A stretch of 64,000 nucleotides of DNA, taken from positions 496,001 through 560,000 of the forward strand of contig CAVTBB010000005.1 in the NCBI GenBank assembly GCA_963732855.1, read 5' to 3'. Positions within the stretch are counted from its first letter, which is position 1, and every line of letters begins with the position of its first letter. Below are positions 34,882 through 42,469 of the stretch, one piece after another. Made by a program: the position numbers and the translations under genes. Source of the stretch: DASXVU01 sp963732855 (lineage in GTDB: Archaea > Thermoplasmatota > Thermoplasmata > Methanomassiliicoccales > UBA472). The notes below the pieces were generated by a model. It saw nothing but the letters and a program-made list of their open reading frames with translations, ran no database searches and was not told the DNA's origin.

Positions 34882-35490
34882 TTACTTCAGGTTGACGAAT
34901 TCCGTCGAGTAGTAGGACGGGGTCACGAAGTTGATCGTGGTCGGCGATCCATATGCCGGAACGATCTTGATTCCTACCGACTGGGTGAATCCGATTCCAA
35001 GGCCGCCTGTGTCGTTAAGGGTCAGTGTGATCAGATCTCCCTGCTGGACGACATAGTTGGAGGTTGTCCAGGTGGCTCCACCGGTGGTCTGTGCCAGAGT
35101 CTGGGAAGCGACATAGGTCGTCGATGTCGATGCACCGCTTGCGGCCATCTTCCTCATCTCGTTCGTTGATCCGGTGATGAACTGAAGCGTTACCTTGTCC
35201 ATGTTCACAGCCGGGCTACCTGCTTGCAGCCTCACCTGAATGGTTATGTTGCTGATCTTGCTCTTGAGGGCGTTGGTCTGTCCCGTGACATCCTGAACGA
35301 CGAATCCGGAAGCGACATTGTTGATCGCCTGATCGCCGGTGTTCTGGGCCTGCTCCCTCACTTTGTTCGCAGTGCTGATCAATACGGACGCAGCGACCGC
35401 GGCGACGAGCACCATGGCGATGAAGATGATCATCGTTCCGACGCCCATCTCTGCGCGCTTGTCCTTCTTCCAAGACGTTCTCATTTTCAT
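34882..35490 (-). CDS. flaB: Flagellin (archaellin), copy 1
   Basis: The 202-residue filament protein has a class III signal peptide: basic KKDKRA, then Glu-Met-Gly-Val-Gly-Thr and the long hydrophobic helix that packs the filament core (about 16-38). FlaK-type peptidase should cut after Ala13. A GGAG lies nine bases before the ATG. The first 110 residues are identical to copy 2 at 36110, while 12 substitutions fall in residues 111-202. It is nearest to the motor genes and ends in TAA. Confidence 0.95.
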   Translation of the reverse strand: MKMRTSWKKDKRAEMGVGTMIIFIAMVLVAAVAASVLISTANKVREQAQNTGDQAINNVASGFVVQDVTGQTNALKSKISNITIQVRLQAGSPAVNMDKVTLQFITGSTNEMRKMAASGASTSTTYVASQTLAQTTGGATWTTSNYVVQQGDLITLTLNDTGGLGIGFTQSVGIKIVPAYGSPTTINFVTPSYYSTEFVNLK

Positions 35491-36109
35491 TTTTACTATC
35501 TCCGTTCATTTCCAAGCGTCCCGGCATGCCGGGCTGACATCGCTTGTCCATCGAACTAAGGGGACCAAAGTCCTCCCTTATTTCAGCGGTTGAGGAGAAA
35601 AAGTTCATGAAGCTAGATAAACCCCAAAGAATTGGAAATCAACCATGATAATCATGTATTCCCTCCCTAACCACATATTTCTCCGCATGCTGGCCGGATT
35701 CATTTTGGATATTCCAAGGACGATTTTTACGATTTTCAAGGTCACGAAACAAGCGAAATCGAACAAGCATCCTGAATGGGTTTCGTTGTTTCCATCGGCT
35801 CAATATCACTATGTTTCGAGAAGGATGATTATTTTCTGTTGATCTCGCATCTTAACTCGTTCTAAGATCATAGCTTACCGATCTATCTATTGGTTCCAAC
35901 TCAATATGACCTTAAGGTTCTCATTATTTGAGCGTCCATGTGTCGAAGGCTTCAAATCAATTGAGGTATCAATAGATCGTTCTTCTGGATGCTGAACCCG
36001 CAATCTTGTTCATCAGACGTTTTGGCCACTGGAGAGTTTTCAAAAAAGGTGAAAAAATGGAAAATGAAGGGCCTCTTCGGCGCCTTCTTTAAGGGGTTTC
36101 GCTACCGTT
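35491..36109. other. 619-base region between the two flagellin genes
   Basis: The first part (35491-35640) is a diverged copy of the promoter region of the other flagellin gene, including its palindrome. The rest is A/T-rich and holds no gene that I can support; a 65-codon plus-strand frame at 35645-35842 has no recognisable features. The end, near 36046-36110, is a run of A/T and GGCGCC that may act as a transcript end for copy 2. Confidence 0.5.
35520..35533. promoter_or_regulatory. Perfect 14-bp palindrome before flagellin copy 1
   Basis: CCCGGCATGCCGGG lies 30-43 bases before the flagellin start and is repeated exactly before copy 2 at the same distance. It may be an operator near the promoter or a leader hairpin with a CATG loop. 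Confidence 0.5.
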
Positions 36110-36718
36110 CTACTTCAGGTTGATATATTCCGTCGAGTAGTAGGACGGGGTCACGAAGTTGATCGTGGTCGGCGATCCATATGCCGGAACGATCTTGATC
36201 GATACTGCCTGAGTGAATCCGATTCCAAGACCGTCTGTGTCGTTAAGGGTCAGTGTGATCAGGTCTCCCTGCTGGACGACATAGTTGGAGGTTGTCCAGG
36301 TCGATCCGCCGGTGGTCTGAGCCAGGGTCTGGGTGGCCACGAAGGTCGTCGCTGACGATTCACCGCTTGCGGCCATCTTCCTCATCTGATTCGTTGATCC
36401 GGTGATGAACTGAAGCGTTACCTTGTCCATGTTCACAGCCGGGCTACCTGCTTGCAGCCTAACCTGAATGGTTATGTTGCTGATCTTGCTCTTGAGGGCG
36501 TTGGTCTGTCCCGTGACATCCTGAACGACGAATCCGGAAGCGACATTGTTGATCGCCTGATCGCCGGTGTTCTGGGCCTGCTCCCTCACTTTGTTCGCAG
36601 TGCTGATCAATACGGACGCAGCGACCGCGGCGACGAGCACCATGGCGATGAAGATGATCATCGTTCCGACGCCCATCTCTGCGCGCTTGTCCTTCTTCCA
36701 AGACGTTCTCATTTTCAT
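36110..36718 (-). CDS. flaB: Flagellin (archaellin), copy 2
   Basis: This 202-residue archaellin has the same signal peptide and core helix as copy 1, the same leader and palindrome, and 12 substitutions limited to its C-terminal 92 residues, the outer surface of the filament. It ends in TAG, whereas copy 1 ends in TAA. It is the first gene of the archaellum cluster in transcription order. Duplicated archaellins are common; sequence identity this strong in only part of the gene suggests recent gene conversion. Confidence 0.95.
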   Translation of the reverse strand: MKMRTSWKKDKRAEMGVGTMIIFIAMVLVAAVAASVLISTANKVREQAQNTGDQAINNVASGFVVQDVTGQTNALKSKISNITIQVRLQAGSPAVNMDKVTLQFITGSTNQMRKMAASGESSATTFVATQTLAQTTGGSTWTTSNYVVQQGDLITLTLNDTDGLGIGFTQAVSIKIVPAYGSPTTINFVTPSYYSTEYINLK

Positions 36719-36747
36719 TTTTACTATCTCCGTTCATTTCCAAGCGT

Positions 36748-36761
36748 CCCGGCATGCCGGG
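36748..36761. promoter_or_regulatory. Perfect 14-bp palindrome before flagellin copy 2
   Basis: This is the same CCCGGCATGCCGGG as before copy 1 and at the same distance from the start codon. A further inverted repeat, CGCCTGA with TCAGGCG, lies just upstream at about 36777-36823 and is not shared with copy 1. Confidence 0.5.
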
Positions 36762-37005
36762 CTGACATCGCTTGTCGCCTGAACTTCGAGGTACCTTTTA
36801 CACCTCATTCGGTCAGGCGGTTGAACAGAAAAACCCATTCAAAGTTAATAAATCCCAAAGTGCAAATAATCATTCTCAGTAACGATAATATTGACTTGAA
36901 TTATTATGCTGGCTATGGGAATTTCAGACTCCCCTTGCCGATTATTGAAATTCCTTATTATCGAAAATCAAGAAAATGTAATGGGTTTTATCGGTTGTTT
37001 TCAAA

Positions 37006-37542
37006 TCACTTGTAGGCGAATTTCTCACGGAACAGGTTGAGCGAATATCTTATCTCTTCCAGGGCGACCTCTCTGCCTGCCCATCCTTCCACCTCGGTCC
37101 CCTTGCCTTCCTCAAGCCTCTTGTAGGATTTGAAGAACTCGAATATCTCGTCCAACATATGCTTGGGCATGTCCTCGAGCTCGTAGTAGTCTTGGTTTCT
37201 GGGGTCACCGGTTGCAACACAAAGGATCTTGTCATCCCGTCCCTTTTCGTCGCTCATCTTCAGTACACCGATCGGCCGGGCTTCGACAACACAGCCAGGG
37301 AACGTTGGTTCCGATAGGATGACCATGGCATCGATCGGATCCCCATCGTCATAGTACGTCCTCGGTATCAGGCCGTAAGCATGTGGATAGACCACCGATG
37401 AATGTAGCACCCGGTCTAAAAGGATGCAATCATATTCCTTGGATACCTCGTACTTGTTCTTGCTGTCTCGAGGGGTCTCGATGATGACATTGACGATCTC
37501 TGGTGGGTTGCGACCAGAGGGAACCTTCTTCCATAACGACAT
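37006..37542 (-). CDS. ppa: Inorganic pyrophosphatase (family I)
   Basis: The 178-residue enzyme has the family I signature: KYEVSKEY, the metal-binding DDGDPIDAMVI (around 66-76) and Lys/Tyr residues near KSYKRLEE. It hydrolyses pyrophosphate released by biosynthesis and so pulls those reactions forward. The length fits the archaeal hexameric type. It is divergent from the antiporter gene; about 150 bases lie between the starts. Confidence 0.96.
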   Translation of the reverse strand: MSLWKKVPSGRNPPEIVNVIIETPRDSKNKYEVSKEYDCILLDRVLHSSVVYPHAYGLIPRTYYDDGDPIDAMVILSEPTFPGCVVEARPIGVLKMSDEKGRDDKILCVATGDPRNQDYYELEDMPKHMLDEIFEFFKSYKRLEEGKGTEVEGWAGREVALEEIRYSLNLFREKFAYK

Positions 37543-37692
37543 TTTGCACGCCCTATTGCTTACTGTTGCGATAGGAGCTAGCTACTTATTGTTTTTGTCA
37601 GGACAATTTCAGAGGTCGCCCAGAATCACATTCTTCTCGGACATGCAGATCTCGGGGCGCCGGAGACTCACGCCTCATTGTAAGGATAAAAT

Positions 37693-38988
37693 ATGAATAT
37701 CTCGATATTGGACCAGGATGCGCTCATGGCAGTGGTAGAGATACAGCAGGTTCTGCTTCAATTGTTTGTTCTAATATCATTTGCCATGGCAGCCGCTGTC
37801 ATCTGCAAACTGATCAAAGTGCCGACGGTGATCGGAGAGATATTGGTCGGGATAATCGTCGGCAACACGGGGTTGTTCGCGGCGCTCCAGCTCGGGACCG
37901 ATGCCCAGGTCTTTGAGGTCTTCAAGCAGCTCGGTGTGATATTCCTCTTATTCGCGGTCGGGCTGGTGACCCCGTTCAGCGAGCTGCGCAAGGTCGGAAA
38001 GACCGCGTTCATCGTAGCCTCGCTGGGCGTGGTGGTCCCGTTTATCGGCGGCTATCTGTTCATGACCTGGCTCGGGTATGACCTTGTCCACTCCCTGTTC
38101 GTAGCGGCGGCAATGGTCGCCACAAGCGTTGGTATAACCGCCAGGGTGATAGGCGATATGGGTTTGAGCGATGCCATCGAATCAAGAGTGATTATCGGTG
38201 CGGCGGTGATAGACGACGTCCTCGGAATGCTCGTGCTTGCGGTCGTTATCGGGGTCGCGGGCGGTTCTGGAACGGATATCGCCCAGACCGCGATCGTGGC
38301 AATTGAAGGAGTTGTATTCGTCATCGCTGTCATAATAATCGGCGGGATGGTCATTCCAAGGGTGCGCAAAGTGGCCAGAGAGAGGAAGATCGACCTGGAA
38401 CACCCACCCAAGTATGTGACCCCGTTGATAAGCCCACTGCCGCTGGCCCTTGTAGTCTGTTTTGGATTGTCCTTCATCGCCGGAACCTTCGGGCTGGCTG
38501 CCATCATCGGTTCTTTCCTGGCGGGAATGGCCTTCGCGGAGTTCAAGGACCGCTGGCCTGCCAAGGAGAAGTTCGAACCGATCAACGAATTCCTGGTCCC
38601 GTTCTTCTTCATCTTTGTAGGTATTCAGGTCCAGCTCACGTCCTTCAATGATGTACTATGGATAGGGCTAGGCTTAACGCTCATAGCCATATTGACCAAG
38701 GTGATCGGTTGCGGGTTGGGGGCGAGGAGCCTGGGAGGCAAATCGGCGTTGATCGTCGGTGTTGGTATGTCTCCGAGAGGTGAGGTGGGCCTCATAGTAG
38801 CGACCATCGGCCTGGGATTGGGCCAGGTATCGAACGCGATCTATTCCGTTGTGGTTTTCATGTCGTTGGCCACCACTATCATTGCGCCGCCAATGCTGGC
38901 CTATTCATTCAAGGCAAAGTTCAAGAATAAAGAGAAGCGAATCGAGAAAGAGGATGACGATGGGCAGTTGAAGTTCCGTGACCGTTGA
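37693..38988 (+). CDS. Cation:proton antiporter, CPA2/NapA type
   Basis: The 431-residue membrane protein has about 12-13 transmembrane segments and the AAVIDDVLGML motif (around 172-182) whose paired Asp residues carry ions in NapA and other electrogenic Na+/H+ antiporters. No C-terminal TrkA-N domain follows, only a short charged tail. It would export Na+ against protons. The start is ATG 37693. Upstream is the divergent ppa gene. Confidence 0.9.
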   Translation: MNISILDQDALMAVVEIQQVLLQLFVLISFAMAAAVICKLIKVPTVIGEILVGIIVGNTGLFAALQLGTDAQVFEVFKQLGVIFLLFAVGLVTPFSELRKVGKTAFIVASLGVVVPFIGGYLFMTWLGYDLVHSLFVAAAMVATSVGITARVIGDMGLSDAIESRVIIGAAVIDDVLGMLVLAVVIGVAGGSGTDIAQTAIVAIEGVVFVIAVIIIGGMVIPRVRKVARERKIDLEHPPKYVTPLISPLPLALVVCFGLSFIAGTFGLAAIIGSFLAGMAFAEFKDRWPAKEKFEPINEFLVPFFFIFVGIQVQLTSFNDVLWIGLGLTLIAILTKVIGCGLGARSLGGKSALIVGVGMSPRGEVGLIVATIGLGLGQVSNAIYSVVVFMSLATTIIAPPMLAYSFKAKFKNKEKRIEKEDDDGQLKFRDR

Positions 38989-39057
38989 AAGTCAAATGGA
39001 AGATAATGACCAGTTATGGAAATGGATTTACGGACGGATTCGTTATAGGATCCGAAT

Positions 39058-39225
39058 TTACGTTGGATAGACAACCTTGAGGACTGAAACGATGACAATC
39101 GTCGCTACGATCATCCCGATAACAACGTAGGGACTGATCTTGAGAGCCTTTTCGTCCTCACTGTCGAAGTACCGGATCAAACCGGCTGCGGATTGGAACC
39201 CCGACCCTTTCTTATCTTTAGGCAT
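39058..39225 (-). CDS. secG: Preprotein translocase subunit SecG (Sec61-beta homologue)
   Basis: This 55-residue gene is easily missed because of its size. The protein starts MPKDKKGSGFQSAAGLIRYF, the archaeal Sec61-beta pattern, and has one C-terminal membrane helix (about 33-52, rich in Val/Ile). It is the small third subunit of the SecYE channel. The start is ATG 39225 and the stop TAA 39058-39060. It lies between the antiporter and the divergent LysRS gene. Confidence 0.9.
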   Translation of the reverse strand: MPKDKKGSGFQSAAGLIRYFDSEDEKALKISPYVVIGMIVATIVIVSVLKVVYPT

Positions 39226-39350
39226 GCTGATACCTATGCTCTAACCTGAAACCGCATATAAAAACGTTGAGGTATTGAAGCTGGATGACGACATTCGTTC
39301 TCGAGCTTTTTGTGACTAATGAATGTCTCGATGAAAAGCTGGGAACAGGG

Positions 39351-39358
39351 TTTATTAA
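39351..39358 (+). promoter_or_regulatory. TATA box of the class I LysRS gene
   Basis: TTTATTAA lies about 30 bases before ATG 39387, so the leader would be only a few bases long. This supports the downstream ATG over the longer open frame. Confidence 0.5.
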
Positions 39359-39386
39359 CGCTCGTGCACTTGCCCCGCCGATATAC

Positions 39387-40928
39387 ATGCAGTGGGCAGA
39401 CGTCATCGCAAAGTCATTGCTCGAAAAGGGTCGGAAGCACTTGCTATCGACCGGGATCAGCCCCTCCGGACATATCCACGTGGGAAGCCTGAGGGAAGCC
39501 ATCACCGCCAACGCAGTGAGGAAGGCTTTGCTGGACCAGGGAGCCGACGTCAAGCTGATCTATCTAGTCGATGACTATGATCCGCTCCGGAAAAGGTACC
39601 CATTCCTTCCCGAGTGCTATGACAAGGAGATCGGCAGGCCCCTATGTCAGATACCCTGCCCGGGTGACAAGTGCCATGAGAGCTATGGGGCCCATTTCAT
39701 CCAACCTTTCCTTGACGCAATAGCAGAAATGGGGATCCACCCGGAAGTGTACTGGACGCACAAGGTGTATGAGGAAGGCAAGTTCGCCAAGCTCACCGAC
39801 TTGGTCATCAGGGAGAAAGATAAGGTAGCGACCATCCTCAAGGAGGTCACCGGTAGGGACGTGCCTGCCAATTTCTGGCCAGTCTCACCGCAATGCGAAT
39901 CCTGCGGACATTTCACGGACCACGTTATTTCATATGAGTACCCATACGTTTCTTACAAATGCCATTGCGGCCACGAAGGGAAAGCCGACCTGCGCACAGG
40001 CCAGGCAAAGCTCCCTTGGAGATTGGAATGGGCGGCTAAGTGGAAGATCTTCGGCGTGACATGCGAACCTTTCGGGAAGGACCATGCAGCCGCAGGGGGC
40101 TCGTATGATACTGGCGTCCGGTTCTGCAAGGAGCTGTTCGACATTGAACCACCTTACCCGATCCCTTATGAGTTCATCCAGTTCAAGGGCAAAGGGCAGA
40201 TGCATAAATCGACTGGCCACGTGGTCACAGGCACCGATGCCTTGAGGATTACCCCAGCCCCGGTCCTGAACTTCAGCGTTTTGCGATATAATCCAGACAG
40301 GCACATCGACTATGACCCCGGTCTTGGCATACTAGACGTCGTCGACGAATACGACCACGTCGAATCACTATACTTCAACGGAGGTGCTGACGAGAAGGAA
40401 AAGGACCTGCTTCGCGCATATGAGATCGCCCAGCCTAAGTGCGTCCGCACCAAGCTGCCTATGCGAGTACCTTACCGCCACCTGGTGCATGTCGTTCAGA
40501 CCGCGGATAGCTTCGAAGGAATAATGACCATCATCAACAGGACGGAAGGCTTGGCCCTGCCTGCTCCTGAGGACGTGGAAGTGCTCAAGCAACGCATCGA
40601 CTGTGTCCGGTATTGGTTGGAGATGTTCGCCCCAGATGAGGTCAAGTTCGCGATAGCTAAGGTGATGCCGCCCGTAGACCTGTCTGATCAGGAGAAGGCC
40701 TATTTCTCCGTGCTGCGGGCTGCGCTGGAAGGTGCTCGCTGGGACCCAGACACCATCCACAATGCCGTTTACGACAACGCCAAGGGATCCGGCATCCTGC
40801 CGAAGCTAGCATTCCAGGGACTGTACAAGATATTCGTCTCTCGGACATCTGGCCCTCGCCTGGGCTATTTCCTCTCAACATTGGACCGCGAGTTCGTGAT
40901 GGAGAGACTGGCCGAGGCCAGCGCCTAG
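39387..40928 (+). CDS. lysK: Lysyl-tRNA synthetase, class I
   Basis: The roughly 513-residue enzyme has the class I LysRS features: SGHIHVGSLRE (HIGH motif) near residues 26-36, YLVDDYDPLRKRYP, a zinc-type Cys cluster (CESCGHFTDH and CHCGHEGK), and the EFIQFKGKGQMHKSTGHV segment where KMSKS is expected. ATG 39387 is preferred to the frame opening at 39285 because class I LysRS proteins begin with a WAD segment and a TATA box lies 30 bases upstream. The gene ends in TAG and overlaps the next stop by three bases. Confidence 0.95.
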   Translation: MQWADVIAKSLLEKGRKHLLSTGISPSGHIHVGSLREAITANAVRKALLDQGADVKLIYLVDDYDPLRKRYPFLPECYDKEIGRPLCQIPCPGDKCHESYGAHFIQPFLDAIAEMGIHPEVYWTHKVYEEGKFAKLTDLVIREKDKVATILKEVTGRDVPANFWPVSPQCESCGHFTDHVISYEYPYVSYKCHCGHEGKADLRTGQAKLPWRLEWAAKWKIFGVTCEPFGKDHAAAGGSYDTGVRFCKELFDIEPPYPIPYEFIQFKGKGQMHKSTGHVVTGTDALRITPAPVLNFSVLRYNPDRHIDYDPGLGILDVVDEYDHVESLYFNGGADEKEKDLLRAYEIAQPKCVRTKLPMRVPYRHLVHVVQTADSFEGIMTIINRTEGLALPAPEDVEVLKQRIDCVRYWLEMFAPDEVKFAIAKVMPPVDLSDQEKAYFSVLRAALEGARWDPDTIHNAVYDNAKGSGILPKLAFQGLYKIFVSRTSGPRLGYFLSTLDREFVMERLAEASA

Positions 40929-41305
40929 TTGAATCTCCTACTCATCGAGAACAGCAGGGCAAAGACTGCGAACCAGACCAAGAACACCACGACCAGTATG
41001 ATGACGTTCCCGGGGTAGAAATTGTTCACGATAAGTAATGATCCGATCGCCGCCATCAAGTTGCCCCAGAAGAAGTAAAAGCTCGAATCGGACTTCGTCC
41101 AGGGCATACCACGGGCGGGTCTCCCGAGAGTCAGTCCGATAATCAGGATATATACTCCCAACTCCAGGAGGATCACTGGCACAAATAGCCACCAATTATC
41201 CAGGGCGTATGATATTATGATGGCGACTGCGATGGAAAGAAGGATCGCCGCGGCAGATACCCCGGCGTTGTTATACCTGCGATTTCCGTTGGTCATAGTA
41301 ATCAT
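40925..41305 (-). CDS. Small membrane protein of unknown function
   Basis: The 126-residue product has four hydrophobic segments, about 17-35, 40-60, 76-95 and 98-120, and basic ends (NGNRRYNN and SRRFN). I do not recognise a family. Its TAG stop overlaps the TAG of the convergent LysRS gene. It lies 40 bases beyond the start side of the TopoVI pair on the same strand but seems a separate unit. Confidence 0.65.
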   Translation of the reverse strand: MITMTNGNRRYNNAGVSAAAILLSIAVAIIISYALDNWWLFVPVILLELGVYILIIGLTLGRPARGMPWTKSDSSFYFFWGNLMAAIGSLLIVNNFYPGNVIILVVVFLVWFAVFALLFSMSRRFN

Positions 41306-41344
41306 TATAGCGATTGGCCTACCGAGATAATAAAGCTGAGCTGA

Positions 41345-42469
41345 CTATCGCTTGAACAGACCTAGCTCCTTCAACTTGTCAGGCATGTACGTGTCGGTGA
41401 CGAAGTCGAGGCCATACTTTGCCAACCCCTGCTGTTCCGCCTTCTTGCCAAGAGCCAACATCGTGTCGATCTCTCCCCGCCAATAAGCATCGTTGAAGCG
41501 CGGGTCGTTCTTTTCCGCCTTTAGCGCTCTGATGTCCATGTCCGTCAGATTGTCGGTCGGCAGTTTGTATTTGATTATGTCCGCAGCTGTGATGCCGATG
41601 AACTGGGCCGATGGAGTTGCCAGATATTCACTGATATGGGCGGTCTTGATCGCACCGTAGGCCACGGAAGCGAATATCCGGAACGACCAGGGATCACCAT
41701 CGGTGAATACGATGACCGGGAGTTTCATCTCCTCGTTCAGCCGCTTGATGAAGCGGCGGGTGCTCCTGGCCGGTTGCCCCTTCAGGTGGACCAGCACAGC
41801 ATTGTGGTCTTCGGCGAAGCCGTTCTCCACCAGACGGTCGAACATACCGCCAGTCTCGATCGCGACTATGAAATCGGCACCGGTCTCGATCAGCTGGACC
41901 TTTTCCTTCTCGACGTTGTACGGTATCCCATAACCGGAGTCGCCCACGTCATCAAGGCAGTTGATGCGTTTGATCCTACCCTTACGATCGAACTCCTCGA
42001 TTGTGATGTTCCCGATGACGCTGGCCCCGTTCTCTTCCGGCCGAAGTTTGAAGTCCTCACGCATGCAGTTGGTGACGATCTCCAGGTCCTCGGCGAGCAG
42101 GTTCGATTCGTCCTGGCTATGGAATTTGGCCTTCCCCCAGCCTTCGGAGATGTAGTACATCTCCCTGAGGGTGGAGGACTTGTTGTTGTCGATCATGTTC
42201 TCGATGAGCTCGAGGGTGTACATGGTCCTTAGGAGCATCATCGCCCCATTGGTCTTCTTGGCCGTCCTGGCGCCGGTGGCGCTACCATACTTGAACACGC
42301 CATGTTTGGTGTCGAACTTGATGTTGCTTTTCGTCCTGAGCGGGAGGACCATCTTCGGTATCTTTCCGTGGTCTATCTGGTCATATATCGAGTTCGCGAC
42401 ATTGAAGAGCGCCCCTACCGCTTTATTGTCGACCTTCTTCTCCGGCTGCTCATGGGTTCCTTCAGTCAT
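41345..42469 (-). CDS. top6A: DNA topoisomerase VI subunit A
   Basis: The 374-residue subunit carries the DNA-cleaving winged-helix (CAP) part, with the catalytic Tyr at 105 or 106 in LREMYYISEGW, and the Toprim metal site in IETGGMFDRL and the later TDGDPWSFRI. It is a Spo11 homologue that cuts both strands during strand passage. It overlaps the end of top6B by eight bases, so the two are translated together. It ends in TAG. Confidence 0.95.
   Translation of the reverse strand: MTEGTHEQPEKKVDNKAVGALFNVANSIYDQIDHGKIPKMVLPLRTKSNIKFDTKHGVFKYGSATGARTAKKTNGAMMLLRTMYTLELIENMIDNNKSSTLREMYYISEGWGKAKFHSQDESNLLAEDLEIVTNCMREDFKLRPEENGASVIGNITIEEFDRKGRIKRINCLDDVGDSGYGIPYNVEKEKVQLIETGADFIVAIETGGMFDRLVENGFAEDHNAVLVHLKGQPARSTRRFIKRLNEEMKLPVIVFTDGDPWSFRIFASVAYGAIKTAHISEYLATPSAQFIGITAADIIKYKLPTDNLTDMDIRALKAEKNDPRFNDAYWRGEIDTMLALGKKAEQQGLAKYGLDFVTDTYMPDKLKELGLFKR

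Larger units (their letters stand above)
34882..35550. repeat. Tandem duplication unit, copy 1 (flagellin plus leader)
   Basis: This unit recurs at 36110-36778 with a 1,228-base period. The part from about 35200 to 35550, covering the 5' half of the gene and the leader, is almost identical in both copies. Weaker similarity continues up to about 35640. Confidence 0.85.
36110..36778. repeat. Tandem duplication unit, copy 2 (flagellin plus leader)
   Basis: This is the second copy of the unit at 34882-35550. Upstream of 36778 the two copies diverge, but blocks such as GCGGTTGA followed by AGAAAAA remain shared, which places the original duplication further upstream than the identical part. Confidence 0.85.

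Noticed and set aside
34882..36778. The duplicated flagellin block as an insertion element
   Set aside because: No transposase, terminal inverted repeats or target duplication are seen; a tandem gene duplication explains it.
36452..37015. 187-codon plus-strand frame over the flagellin leader
   Set aside because: It is antisense to flagellin copy 2 and repeats as a near copy at 35224 only because the flagellin gene itself is duplicated.
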